64,000 nucleotides of DNA from Cognaticolwellia beringensis (GTDB taxonomy: Bacteria > Pseudomonadota > Gammaproteobacteria > Enterobacterales > Alteromonadaceae): contig NZ_CP020465.1 in NCBI RefSeq assembly GCF_002076895.1, positions 248,001 to 312,000 of the forward strand, in the 5' to 3' direction. The notes beneath the pieces were generated by a model that was not told the origin of the DNA, ran no database searches, and was given only the letters and a program-made list of their open reading frames with translations. Shown here in pieces: positions 1 through 8,303 of the stretch. A program made the translations under genes and the position numbers. Positions within the stretch are counted from its first letter, which is position 1, and each line of letters opens with the position of its first letter.

Positions 1-87
1 TAAAAGCGCGAAAAGTGCATTTTTTCGCCAAATGGCAATGATAATAGCCACAAGTGGGGGAAGTAAGCTAAAAACACTGTCTTGCAT
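1..87 (-). CDS. Na+/H+ antiporter, NhaC-like (5' fragment)
   Basis: Only the first 29 codons lie in the window; the gene runs off the left edge. The reading begins MQDSVFSLLPPLVAIIIAIW, a short polar start followed by a hydrophobic SLLPPLVAI segment. That resembles the first membrane helix of NhaC-family sodium/proton antiporters. An AAGG stretch lies just upstream of the ATG on the minus strand. The assignment rests on one short motif, so another membrane transporter remains possible. The gene is divergent from gshA. Confidence 0.5.
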   Translation of the reverse strand, partial: MQDSVFSLLPPLVAIIIAIWRKNALFALL

Positions 88-472
88 AGTAAACCTTTTT
101 TATTATTTTATGTCAGAGGGCTTTCATTTTTTGGATATAATTTAGAAGCCCCTAACTTTACCGCAAGCTCATGTAATAAGAAACTGAATGCTAGCTGACA
201 TCATGATAAAAAATCTAAAGAAAAAGAAATATACATTGAATAAGTCGGGTCAATGCCTGTGTCGATAAAGATAAATATTACAATATAGCGTATATTTTAA
301 CAGTGTATGATAGTAAGTTTAAAGTGAGTTATCTAATATTAACTCACGGCTTCTTCCTTTATTATGCGTTCTAGCTCATATTTAGATAATAATAAATCAC
401 TGCAGCCATTGAAAATTGACATTTCACCCTTAAATAACAGTTACTCGCTGGCGTAACGCATCAGGAATCATT
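88..472. other. Intergenic region between the antiporter fragment and gshA
   Basis: No gene was found here. A perfect 8-bp inverted repeat (GTGAGTTA at 324-331, TAACTCAC at 340-347) lies about 125 bases before gshA and could be an operator. A looser GGGCTT/AAGCCC pair at 118-151 encloses a TATAAT. No complete promoter could be assigned to either divergent gene. Confidence 0.4.
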
Positions 473-2053
473 TTGACATTATCATTAAACGAATATATCT
501 CGGCTTTTACTGAAAAAAAGCATCAAACTTCTTTGAGCCAATTTGGTCGAGGTATAGAACGTGAAGCACTTCGAGTGCTGCCAGAAGGGCGCTTGTCTGA
601 ACGCGGGCACAGTAAACTATTAGGTTCAGCGTTAACGCATCCTAACATTACCACTGATTACTCCGAAACACTGATGGAATTTATTACGCCTGTTAGTCAT
701 AAACCCGAAACGGTGATTGCCCAACTCGAAGATGTACAGAAATTTACCTTAAGTCAGCTTGATGGCGAGCTATTGTGGCCGATGAGTATGCCGTGTTTTG
801 TTGATGACGACGATAAAATACCCTTGGCTCAATTTGGTAAATCTAACATTGGTCGAATGAAAACTGTTTATCGCCAGGGCCTGAAAAACCGCTATGGCAG
901 CATGATGCAAGTTATTTCTGGGATACACTTTAACTTTTCATTTCCAAAAAGTTTTTTTCAATCGTTACAAGAAATTGAACAAAATACTGATGCACTTGAT
1001 GATTATATTTCTGATAAATATTTTGCTCTACTAAGAAATTATAAGCGATTTTGTTGGCTTATCCCTTATCTATACGGAAGTTCACCAGCTATTTGTGGTT
1101 CGTTTTTAAAAAACAAACCTACTGCTTTACCGTTTAAAAAAACCGGTAAAGGCTATCTGTACCTTGAACATGCAACGTCTTTACGTATGAGTGATTTAGG
1201 TTATACCAATAGCGAACAGTCATCGTTGCAAATTTGCTATAACAATTTATCGGGATATTTAGATGGGGTTAAAAACGCCATAAATTTACCATCGAAAAAA
1301 TTTGAAAAAATTGGTATCAAAGTTGATGGTAAATATCAGCAGCTTAACAGTAATGTTTTACAAATAGAAAATGAATTATACGCGCCAGTTCGACCTAAAT
1401 GTGTAGCTAAAGCGGGCGAAAAGCCATCTGAAGCTTTAAGAAATAGAGGCGTTGAATATATTGAAGTTAGGGCACTTGATGTCAACCCTTTATCAGCCAC
1501 AGGTATTACGGTTGAACAAGTCCGATTCTTAGACACTTTTCTTACTTTTTGTATGCTCGAACCTAGCCCAATACTTGATTGTAATGCACAAGCAACCAGT
1601 GAAGAAAATATGGGTGCTGTTGTTGTACGAGGACGGGATCCGACATTATTGTTACGTGATATCTCAGGAGAAAATTCAGAAGATAAGTCAGTACCGCAAT
1701 GGGGCGGAGAGATCTTTGCAAAAATGGCCGATATTGCAACATTATTAGATAAAGCCAACGATAGTGAGTTATACAGCCAAGTACTTGCAACAGAAGCAGC
1801 CAAAGTTAACGATGCGAGTTTAACGCCTTCAGCACAAGTGTTAACAGCTGTAGTTAAAGAAAACAAATCGTTAACAACGTTGGCATTGAATAGAGCTGTT
1901 GATTACCGTGAACAGCTTTTAGCCAGTAATTATCAAGAGTTTAATGAAGCGTACTTTAAAACAACAGTGGCTGAATCGTTGCAAAAACAGTCGGCTATCG
2001 AAGAAAGTGATACTGTTGACTTTGATACTTTTCTCCAGGAATATTTCTCCTGA
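473..2053 (+). CDS. gshA: Glutamate-cysteine ligase
   Basis: Catalyses the ATP-dependent joining of glutamate and cysteine, the first step of glutathione synthesis, in the cytoplasm. The 526-residue length fits the proteobacterial GshA family (about 520). Family-like segments include FGRGIEREALRV near residue 25, the acidic/metal-binding TDYSETLMEFITP near 61-73, and GIHFNFSFP near 150. The start is a TTG at 473, preceded by AGGA at about 463-466; no ATG gives a full N-terminus. The gene appears monocistronic. The hairpin just downstream has its T-tract on the opposite strand, so its own terminator is unclear. Confidence 0.95.
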   Translation: MTLSLNEYISAFTEKKHQTSLSQFGRGIEREALRVLPEGRLSERGHSKLLGSALTHPNITTDYSETLMEFITPVSHKPETVIAQLEDVQKFTLSQLDGELLWPMSMPCFVDDDDKIPLAQFGKSNIGRMKTVYRQGLKNRYGSMMQVISGIHFNFSFPKSFFQSLQEIEQNTDALDDYISDKYFALLRNYKRFCWLIPYLYGSSPAICGSFLKNKPTALPFKKTGKGYLYLEHATSLRMSDLGYTNSEQSSLQICYNNLSGYLDGVKNAINLPSKKFEKIGIKVDGKYQQLNSNVLQIENELYAPVRPKCVAKAGEKPSEALRNRGVEYIEVRALDVNPLSATGITVEQVRFLDTFLTFCMLEPSPILDCNAQATSEENMGAVVVRGRDPTLLLRDISGENSEDKSVPQWGGEIFAKMADIATLLDKANDSELYSQVLATEAAKVNDASLTPSAQVLTAVVKENKSLTTLALNRAVDYREQLLASNYQEFNEAYFKTTVAESLQKQSAIEESDTVDFDTFLQEYFS

Positions 2054-2089
2054 TTACCGTTTAGTTTTATTTCTTAATTTGCAGACAAA

Positions 2090-2185
2090 AAAAAGCGCGT
2101 TAATCTAACGCGCTGTTAAAGTTAAGAAAGCAATCCAGGGAGGTTTTACTTCCATGTTATATGACCGATGAACTTATCAGTAGTT
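2090..2185 (-). ncRNA. Candidate small RNA or micro-ORF transcript antisense to the gshA-slt spacer
   Basis: A terminator whose T-tract faces the minus strand (2094-2114) has no minus-strand gene behind it. Upstream on that strand are a plausible promoter (2191-2218) and a 7-bp hairpin (ATGAACT at 2168-2174 with AGTTCAT at 2182-2188). The implied transcript is about 95 nt. It contains a possible 16-codon frame (2155 down to 2105, MEVKPPWIAFLTLTAR) whose stop codon lies inside the terminator stem. That frame has no clear ribosome binding site. Inferred from signals only; no known RNA family was recognised. Confidence 0.3.
2094..2114 (-). terminator. Terminator hairpin oriented leftward
   Basis: AGCGCGTTA (2094-2102) pairs perfectly with TAACGCGCT (2106-2114) across a 3-base loop. 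The plus-strand A-run just before 2094 reads as a run of T after the hairpin on the minus strand. There is no T-run on the plus side, so it does not look like the gshA terminator. Confidence 0.65.
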
Positions 2186-2190
2186 CATTT

Positions 2191-2218
2191 ATTGTACAGG
2201 TAAATATTTTAATGCCTA
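2191..2218 (-). promoter_or_regulatory. Candidate sigma-70 promoter for the small RNA
   Basis: On the minus strand TAGGCA (2218-2213) and TACAAT (2196-2191) are separated by 16 bases. The -10 matches at 5 of 6 positions and the -35 at 4 of 6. Start of transcription would be near 2185. Confidence 0.3.
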
Positions 2219-2438
2219 CTTTCTAGATATTTTCGGGATAAACTTTATATCAAATTGGTTTTACTTAAATGAACAAACCTGCCCAAAATTTCTTCGCGCA
2301 TGTTCATTTTCAGCACACTAAGTTTCAGCTGAACAAAAGCACGACAAATATAAAAACACTACCGGGAAATAATGTTCTATCAACTGTGAGTAGTAAAATG
2401 AAAAGTAGCTCCCAAGCAAAAGTGTATTTTATAGGTCT

Positions 2439-2467
2439 TTGACAAAAAAGTTAAAATTGGGTTTACT
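2439..2467 (+). promoter_or_regulatory. Candidate promoter of the lipoprotein gene
   Basis: A perfect TTGACA (2439-2444) is followed after 17 bases by TTTACT (2462-2467), a 4-of-6 match to the -10 consensus. It would give a leader of about 120 bases before the gene at 2598. Confidence 0.35.
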
Positions 2468-2597
2468 TTTGGCTTATGCATTTAAATGAACCAGTGCAAG
2501 CCTGCGAGATAAAAGTGAAATATATGATGATTTTAAACTGAAAAACAGCAAATATTCTGGCATTATATTAACCACTCAATACTCAGTAACAGCGTAC

Positions 2598-3221
2598 ATG
2601 ACTTTTTTTAAAACCTTAATTACTTCTGCCTTAGCCTGCTTAACCTTATCGAGTTGTGCGACGAGCCCGCCAAAAAATCCTGAAAACCTTTGTGAAATAT
2701 TTCGTGAACACAGAAGTTGGTATTTTGCCGCAAAAGATATGCGTGAACGCTGGGGGGTACCTATTCATGTGCCTATGAGTATGATGTATCAGGAAAGCTC
2801 CTTTAAAGCCGGTGCATTACCTCCTAGAGATTACCTGCTAGGGTTTATTCCCTGGGGGCGTGTTAGTACTGCCTATGGTTATTCACAGGCAAAAACCATG
2901 ACCTGGGAAGACTACACCAGAGAAACTGATAACTCTGGTGCCGATCGCGATGATTTTGAAGATGCGATCGACTTTATGGGTTGGTTCATTTTCAAAACTC
3001 AAAAAATCAATAAAGTGTCGAAGTGGGACGCCTACAACCAGTATTTAAATTATCATGAAGGATGGGGCGGCTTTAAGCGTAAAACCTACAAGAAAAAAGC
3101 TTGGTTAAGCCAGGTGGCTCGAAAAGTAGATAGTCGCGCTAAACGCTACTCTAGTCAGCTTAAAAGTTGTGAAGAAGAACTTAATCATGGTTGGCTATGG
3201 CGCTTATTCTTTGGTGATTAG
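2598..3221 (+). CDS. Lipoprotein with SLT-type transglycosylase fold
   Basis: Predicted to be an outer- or inner-membrane lipoprotein acting on peptidoglycan in the periplasm. The N-terminus is a lipoprotein signal ending in LSSC (lipidated Cys near residue 20). The stretch MMYQESSFKAGA near residues 61-72 resembles the catalytic-glutamate motif (ESSF) of soluble lytic transglycosylases, and TAYGYSQAKTMTW matches the following GxxQ-type motif. At 207 residues it is essentially one small catalytic domain with a basic tail. The gene stands alone. Whether it cleaves glycan or only binds it cannot be told from sequence. Confidence 0.75.
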   Translation: MTFFKTLITSALACLTLSSCATSPPKNPENLCEIFREHRSWYFAAKDMRERWGVPIHVPMSMMYQESSFKAGALPPRDYLLGFIPWGRVSTAYGYSQAKTMTWEDYTRETDNSGADRDDFEDAIDFMGWFIFKTQKINKVSKWDAYNQYLNYHEGWGGFKRKTYKKKAWLSQVARKVDSRAKRYSSQLKSCEEELNHGWLWRLFFGD

Positions 3222-3232
3222 CTAGTACCGTT

Positions 3233-3270
3233 AGCTAGAGATTAACTGGCTTTAATCTCTAGCTTTGTTG
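3233..3270 (+). terminator. Terminator of the lipoprotein gene
   Basis: A 12-bp perfect stem (AGCTAGAGATTA at 3233-3244 with TAATCTCTAGCT at 3253-3264) and an 8-base loop are followed by TTGTTGTTTGTT. It begins 12 bases after the stop codon. Confidence 0.65.
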
Positions 3271-4197
3271 TTTGTTCAATACCGACCTTATCTAATGTTT
3301 TATTCTTTTGTGCAAGCTTTGTAGACCTAGTAAAGCTAAACATAGCTAAGCTATGTTTTATACTTCTAAAATAGCTAATTAACAGCGCGATATGCATATT
3401 TATTACGATCTTAATAACGTTGTTTAATGAGCAAACTTTCATATTTAGCTTAGTAAGCTGCCCCTCTTTTTTATGGCTCAACATTCTACTGGGCTAAGAC
3501 TTTAAAAATACACGAAATAAATTTCTAGCAATATTAATAGGCAATAACTGTTCCTAAATTAGTATTTTCTTCCCTTATTCATTGACTGACTTTTCAACTG
3601 ACTTTTCAGAAGATATTGTTAGCATAGTTCTTGCCAACATGAATAAAATTTTCATTATTTTTTAGCAATTCAGTCTGTGTAAGGGCTAGGAAATAAACAA
3701 GCAATATTTTTAAAAAAAAGTGCATTATTTCAAGATAAATTGATTGCAAAATACAAAGTCTAATTTCAATAGGGCTTGCATTTGTTATCCACAGAAATTG
3801 TGGAAACTTGTACCTGAGATCTAATGCTGTGTATAACTTTGTTATTAACTTTAAGTGAGGATTGTTCTATCCACAAAATGGTCGTGGAGGTGGCTGAAAT
3901 GTCGTTTAAGTAAATGTTCATACTCCGTAATAATCTAAATTTTAGAGAAGTCACTTTATTATAAGGTCATTTGTATCAGTATCATTAATTATCAGAAAAT
4001 TTCAACGGATTAAAGTCGCTAACGACTACTTTCGCATTTGATGACTATCGCAGTTTGAATCCCGCTTATTAGGCACTGTAGGAGATATTAACTTGAATAA
4101 CGAGTGATTAACTGATGTACCTTATGTTTGAACGTTTCTATCGGTGTAACGTAGGTCAGTTATAGACTCGGTTGTTACTATTACCGAAGGCTATAAT
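3271..4197. other. Gene-poor kilobase
   Basis: No convincing gene. Two minus-strand open frames (80 and 62 codons) lack ribosome binding sites and any recognisable composition. The stretch does hold small repeats: a palindrome AAACATAGCT/AGCTATGTTT at 3338-3358, two perfect tandem copies of ACTGACTTTTCA at 3585-3608, and a short AGTCG/CGACT pair near 4014-4027. Nothing identifies a transposon remnant or structured RNA. Confidence 0.4.
3585..3608. repeat. Two tandem 12-bp repeats
   Basis: ACTGACTTTTCA occurs twice head to tail without mismatch. No function is apparent. Confidence 0.7.
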
Positions 4198-4238
4198 GCA
4201 AAAGGCACCGTTAATATATTATTAACGGTGCCTTTTGC
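4198..4238 (-). terminator. Very long terminator hairpin downstream of corB
   Basis: A perfect 19-bp stem (4198-4216 with 4220-4238) and a 3-base loop contain the core AAAAGGCACCG/CGGTGCCTTTT. The A and T tracts lie within the stem, so it can act on both strands. It sits just beyond the stop codon of the minus-strand corB-like gene. Confidence 0.75.
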
Positions 4239-4264
4239 AGAAATAATCTCTAACCGTTACATTG

Positions 4265-5542
4265 TTATGTTTTTATACCATCATAAAAATCGGGTAATAT
4301 TCTAACTGTTTTGATCATGTTGTCTTTTACTTCGATAATTTCAAGTGGATAGCCGGATATTCTAACGCTTAAGTTCGCCTCTGGAATATCTTCAAGGTAC
4401 TCCAATATTAAACCATTGATAGTTTTAGGGCCGTCGGTTGGAAAGTTCCAGGTCATTTCTTTATTAACGTCACGAACGGTTGCGCTACCATCAACTAAAT
4501 AGCTGCCGTCGGGCTGAATATTTACTTCGTCACTGGTTGTTGGTGTCATTGTGGTAGTGAAATCGCCAACAATTTCTTCAAGGATATCTTCTAATGTAAC
4601 TAAACCTTGAATATCACCATATTCATCAACCACTAAACCTAAACGTTCTTTAGCGTGTTGAAACTTAAGTAGCTGTACATTGAGGGGGGTGCCCTCAGGA
4701 ATAAAATATATTTCCCGCACAGCACGTAACAAAGTTGCTTTGGTGAATTGTTCTTTCGACACTAGCCTCAACGCGTCACGAACATGAACATAGCCCACAA
4801 CATCATCGATATTATCACGATATAATAAGACTCGAGTATGGTTTGATTGTGTCAGTTGTTTTTGTATGCGCTTCCACTCGTTATTGATATCAATACCTAC
4901 AAGTTCATTACGCGGGATCATAATATCTTCTACGGTGACATTTTCTAGATCGAGAATACCCACCAGCATGTCTTGATCCTGAGCTTTTAATAACGCACCA
5001 GACTCATTTACCACGGTGCGTAATTCTTCAGAGCTTAAGCTGTGTTGCTCTCGTTGTTCTGAACTAATACCTAAGATGGCTAATATACCATTGGTGATCC
5101 AATTTACCGCAATAACGAAAGGATAAAGCAGTTTTAACAGTAAAGTGAGGATTAATGAACTAGGGAAAGCTACTTTTTCTGGATACAGCGCCGCTAAGGT
5201 TTTTGGCGTTATTTCAGCAAAAATTAATATAACTAGCGTTAACAACAAACCTGAATAAAAGACACCCGCGTCGCCATAGAGTCTTTGCGCTATTATTCCG
5301 GTAATAAGCGTCGCAAAAATATTGACTAAGTTATTGCCTATTAGGATCAAGCCGATTAATTTATCTGGTTTTGCCAGTAATTTACTGACCCGTTTAGCGC
5401 CACGATGATTCTGTTTTTCTAAGTGCTTTAACCGATATCGGTTGATCGACATCATGCCAGTTTCAGAGCCAGAGAAATAGGCTGATATGAATATGAGAAT
5501 GCCAAGCACGACAAACAGCATATCGGTAGAGATGTTATCCAA
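4265..5542 (-). CDS. corB: CNNM/CorB-type magnesium-cobalt transporter
   Basis: An inner-membrane protein of the HlyC/CorC (CNNM) family, linked to Mg2+/Co2+ transport or resistance. Residues about 1-180 hold the hydrophobic DUF21 core, beginning with FVVLGILIFISAYFSGSETG. A CBS pair follows (about 200-320, with VEDIMIPRNELVGID at its start), then a C-terminal CorC_HlyC domain containing DGSYLVDGSATVRDVN. The length of 425 is typical. It lies immediately downstream of ypjD on the same strand, the arrangement seen beside ffh in many gammaproteobacteria. The symbol follows the E. coli YfjD/CorB homologue. Confidence 0.9.
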   Translation of the reverse strand: MDNISTDMLFVVLGILIFISAYFSGSETGMMSINRYRLKHLEKQNHRGAKRVSKLLAKPDKLIGLILIGNNLVNIFATLITGIIAQRLYGDAGVFYSGLLLTLVILIFAEITPKTLAALYPEKVAFPSSLILTLLLKLLYPFVIAVNWITNGILAILGISSEQREQHSLSSEELRTVVNESGALLKAQDQDMLVGILDLENVTVEDIMIPRNELVGIDINNEWKRIQKQLTQSNHTRVLLYRDNIDDVVGYVHVRDALRLVSKEQFTKATLLRAVREIYFIPEGTPLNVQLLKFQHAKERLGLVVDEYGDIQGLVTLEDILEEIVGDFTTTMTPTTSDEVNIQPDGSYLVDGSATVRDVNKEMTWNFPTDGPKTINGLILEYLEDIPEANLSVRISGYPLEIIEVKDNMIKTVRILPDFYDGIKT

Positions 5543-5626
5543 AAAAGGGATCCTATATATTAATTGCGAGTGGTATTACTTCGCCAAGTTGGAAAAGTAA
5601 TACAAAGTTAACTTATACGCTAAAAT

Positions 5627-6427
5627 TTATAATAAGAGAAATTCTTTCACAAATCGACTACCAAAATAAGCCAATGTAAGTATAAATGTCGCAATTACCG
5701 TTAATGTCAGCACACGTTGGCCACGCCAACCTTGTTTATAGTGACCCCATAGCGTGACGAAATAAATTGTACAGGCAATTAAAGATAAAATTGTTTTATG
5801 AGCATTTTCTTTTGAGATCATACCATCAAGAAACAAAAAACCTAATACTTGGCTGAACAATAAGCAGACGCTACCAAATAGCAGGATAATATATAGCTGC
5901 TGCTCTACTTGCATTAAAGGTGGTAAGTGGTGGACGGCCTGGAGGTTTTTACTCTTTAACTTGGTATTTATATAAGCTACTTGGAAGGCATAAAGCGTCG
6001 CAATAACTAAGATGCAATAGGCGATAATGGCAAATGTAATATGGCTTAACATCGCAATTTTATCTGAAACAATTTCCATATTACCGACGGGAGAAATAAA
6101 AATCATAGCGAGCTGCCAAAGACCAGCAAAACCGTAGATTCCGGGTAATAACAAATTAACTTTAAAGCGTAAAGCGATCGCTGAAATAACTAGAGTAATA
6201 ATTAGACTAACCAATGAAACGACATTAGGTAGAGAAAAGTTAAGGTGGTTATGTGTATTTAAAAATTGTGAGCTGCTTAACACATGAAAAATTATTGCCA
6301 AGCAGGCAAAAATTAAAGTAATAATTAAATTCGGCCCTTTAGGGTGAAACAAGCGAGATAAAATTGATATTGTCGCCACGCTGTAACAGACAAAGGCAGT
6401 AAATGAAGTGATACTTGAAAATTCCAC
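5627..6427 (-). CDS. ypjD: Cytochrome c assembly-like inner-membrane protein YpjD
   Basis: A 266-residue polytopic membrane protein with about eight hydrophobic helices, of the CcsA/CcmC-like family named YpjD (also CorE). SHITFAIIAYCILVIATLYA and LWGHYKQGWRGQR resemble the conserved C-terminal heme-handling region of the family. It is divergent from ffh and lies 84 bases upstream of the CorB-like gene on the same strand. That neighbourhood is conserved and supports the assignment. A role in metal-ion resistance with CorB has been proposed for the family; heme binding here is not shown. Confidence 0.85.
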   Translation of the reverse strand: MEFSSITSFTAFVCYSVATISILSRLFHPKGPNLIITLIFACLAIIFHVLSSSQFLNTHNHLNFSLPNVVSLVSLIITLVISAIALRFKVNLLLPGIYGFAGLWQLAMIFISPVGNMEIVSDKIAMLSHITFAIIAYCILVIATLYAFQVAYINTKLKSKNLQAVHHLPPLMQVEQQLYIILLFGSVCLLFSQVLGFLFLDGMISKENAHKTILSLIACTIYFVTLWGHYKQGWRGQRVLTLTVIATFILTLAYFGSRFVKEFLLL

Positions 6428-6775
6428 AAAGAGCTCCGAAAAAATTAAAAACTGTTCATAAGCTTGCTAATATTGAGATTCTAGCAGAATAGCCATCAGA
6501 CTCCATAACTATTGTTTATTTTATATCAACAGTTTACGCGCAGGTTGAAGGGCTATAAGCGTTAGAATATAAGCGCAGATTAAGCAAAGGCCAAATTGGC
6601 ATAGTTACAACAGTTTACCATAAAGTATTATCCTCTTATTGAACTGTATGCCTGCTTTTTATTTTCTTTATTAAGGTATGTCATTAGCTTAAAAGCATAA
6701 CTTATACTTTCGCTAATTAATTGTACGGGTATAATAGAGCTAATTTTTTGCGCAAAGTTAATATTTGAGTCCTTT
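6428..6775. promoter_or_regulatory. Divergent ypjD-ffh promoter region
   Basis: No gene lies in these 348 bases. A TATAAT at 6730-6735, about 40 bases before the ffh start, is the likely ffh -10 element; no good -35 was seen at the right spacing. Nothing else structured was noticed. Confidence 0.4.
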
Positions 6776-8158
6776 ATGTTTGAGAATCTTTCCGATCGTT
6801 TAACGAAATCACTAAAAAATATCAGTGGCCGTGGTCGTCTAACTGACGACAATATAAAAGACACTTTACGTGAAGTGCGAATGGCATTGCTAGAAGCTGA
6901 TGTCGCCTTACCTGTCATTCGCGAGTTTATTGCTAAAGTCAAAGAGAGTGCTGTTGGGCAAGACGTTTCTAAAAGTTTAACGCCTGGGCAAGTTTTCGTA
7001 AAAATAGTTCAAAAAGAACTTGAATCGGCGATGGGTGAAGTTAATGAAGCCCTTAATTTAAAAGCAACGCCGCCAGCTGTTGTCTTAATGGCGGGTTTAC
7101 AAGGGGCGGGTAAAACTACCTCTGTTGCTAAGTTAGCTAAGTTTTTAACTGAGCGCGAAAAGAAGAAAGTATTAGTGGTGAGTGCCGATGTTTATCGACC
7201 TGCCGCGATAAAACAACTAGAAATGTTGGCCACTGAAATTAACGTGGGCTTTTTCCCAAGTGACATTAAACAAAAACCTATCGATATTGCCAATAGTGCA
7301 ATTGACCACGCGAAGAAAAACTTTTTTGATGTCGTGATTGTCGATACTGCCGGCCGTTTGCATATTGACGGTGAGATGATGGCTGAAATCCAGCAGCTTC
7401 ATGCCGCCATTAAACCGATTGAAACCTTGTTCACCGTTGACGCCATGACAGGTCAAGATGCTGCCAATACAGCAAAAGCATTTAATGATGCTTTACCGCT
7501 AACGGGTATTATCTTAACTAAAACTGATGGTGATGCCCGCGGCGGTGCCGCATTGTCTATTCGCCATATTACTGGCAAGCCAATCAAGTTTATGGGGGTT
7601 GGTGAGAAAATTGAGGCCTTAGAGCCATTTCATCCAGATAGAATAGCTTCACGTATCTTAGGTATGGGTGATGTACTCTCTTTAATTGAAGAAGTAGAGC
7701 AAAAAGTTGACCGTAAGCAAGCCGAAAAACTCGCTAAAAAAGTAAAAAGTGGTAAAGGTTTTGACTTAGAAGATTTCCGAGACCAACTCGTACAAATGAA
7801 AAGTATGGGTGGCATGATGGGTCTAATGGATAAGTTGCCAGGTATGGGGAATATGTCAGAGCAAGTTAAAGGCCAAATGGATGATAAAGTCACCATTCGT
7901 ATGGAAGCGATGATCAACTCCATGACAAAAGCTGAACGTCAACGTCCTGATATAATTAAAGGCTCACGCAAGCGTCGTATTGCTGCTGGTTCTGGTACAC
8001 AAATACAAGATGTAAATAAACTGCTAAAACAATTTACTCAAATGCAAAAAATGATGAAAAAAATGTCTGGTAAAGGCGGCATGCAAAAAATGATGCGCTC
8101 AATGAAAGGTATGATGCCTCCAGGCGGCGGCATGGGCGGCGGTCCTTTTGGTCGTTAA
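6776..8158 (+). CDS. ffh: Signal recognition particle GTPase Ffh
   Basis: Binds 4.5S RNA and signal sequences and delivers ribosomes to FtsY at the inner membrane. The N domain comes first. The G domain carries the P-loop GLQGAGKTT at residues 107-115, DTAGRLHIDGEMM and TKTDGDARGGAAL. A methionine-rich M domain (about 330-460) ends in a Gly/Met tail. The length of 460 is standard. The ATG at 6776 preserves the full N domain (MFENLSDRLTKSLKNISG). Followed by a strong bidirectional terminator. Confidence 0.98.
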   Translation: MFENLSDRLTKSLKNISGRGRLTDDNIKDTLREVRMALLEADVALPVIREFIAKVKESAVGQDVSKSLTPGQVFVKIVQKELESAMGEVNEALNLKATPPAVVLMAGLQGAGKTTSVAKLAKFLTEREKKKVLVVSADVYRPAAIKQLEMLATEINVGFFPSDIKQKPIDIANSAIDHAKKNFFDVVIVDTAGRLHIDGEMMAEIQQLHAAIKPIETLFTVDAMTGQDAANTAKAFNDALPLTGIILTKTDGDARGGAALSIRHITGKPIKFMGVGEKIEALEPFHPDRIASRILGMGDVLSLIEEVEQKVDRKQAEKLAKKVKSGKGFDLEDFRDQLVQMKSMGGMMGLMDKLPGMGNMSEQVKGQMDDKVTIRMEAMINSMTKAERQRPDIIKGSRKRRIAAGSGTQIQDVNKLLKQFTQMQKMMKKMSGKGGMQKMMRSMKGMMPPGGGMGGGPFGR

Positions 8159-8187
8159 TTTTTATCTCTACAGCATTCTATAGAACT

Positions 8188-8216
8188 AAAAAAGGTAGCA
8201 TATCGCTACCTTTTTT
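8188..8216 (+). terminator. Bidirectional terminator between ffh and the EamA gene
   Basis: AAAAAAGGTAGC (8188-8199) pairs with GCTACCTTTTTT (8205-8216) across a 5-base loop. A and T tracts on both sides serve the two convergent genes. Confidence 0.85.
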
Positions 8217-8303
8217 GTCTTCAAAAAAAAGTGAAGAAAATTCAGTTAAATCAATTGGTAAATTCGCATTTTATAGGTAATAGATATTCCCATAAAGAAG
8301 ATG

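Noticed and set aside
1336-1866. Minus-strand 176-codon frame inside gshA
   Set aside because: It is fully antisense to a well-supported gene and its residue pattern follows the gshA codon pattern.
3242-3484. Minus-strand 80-codon frame in the gene-poor region
   Set aside because: Overlaps the terminator of the lipoprotein gene, lacks a ribosome binding site and has no recognisable protein composition.
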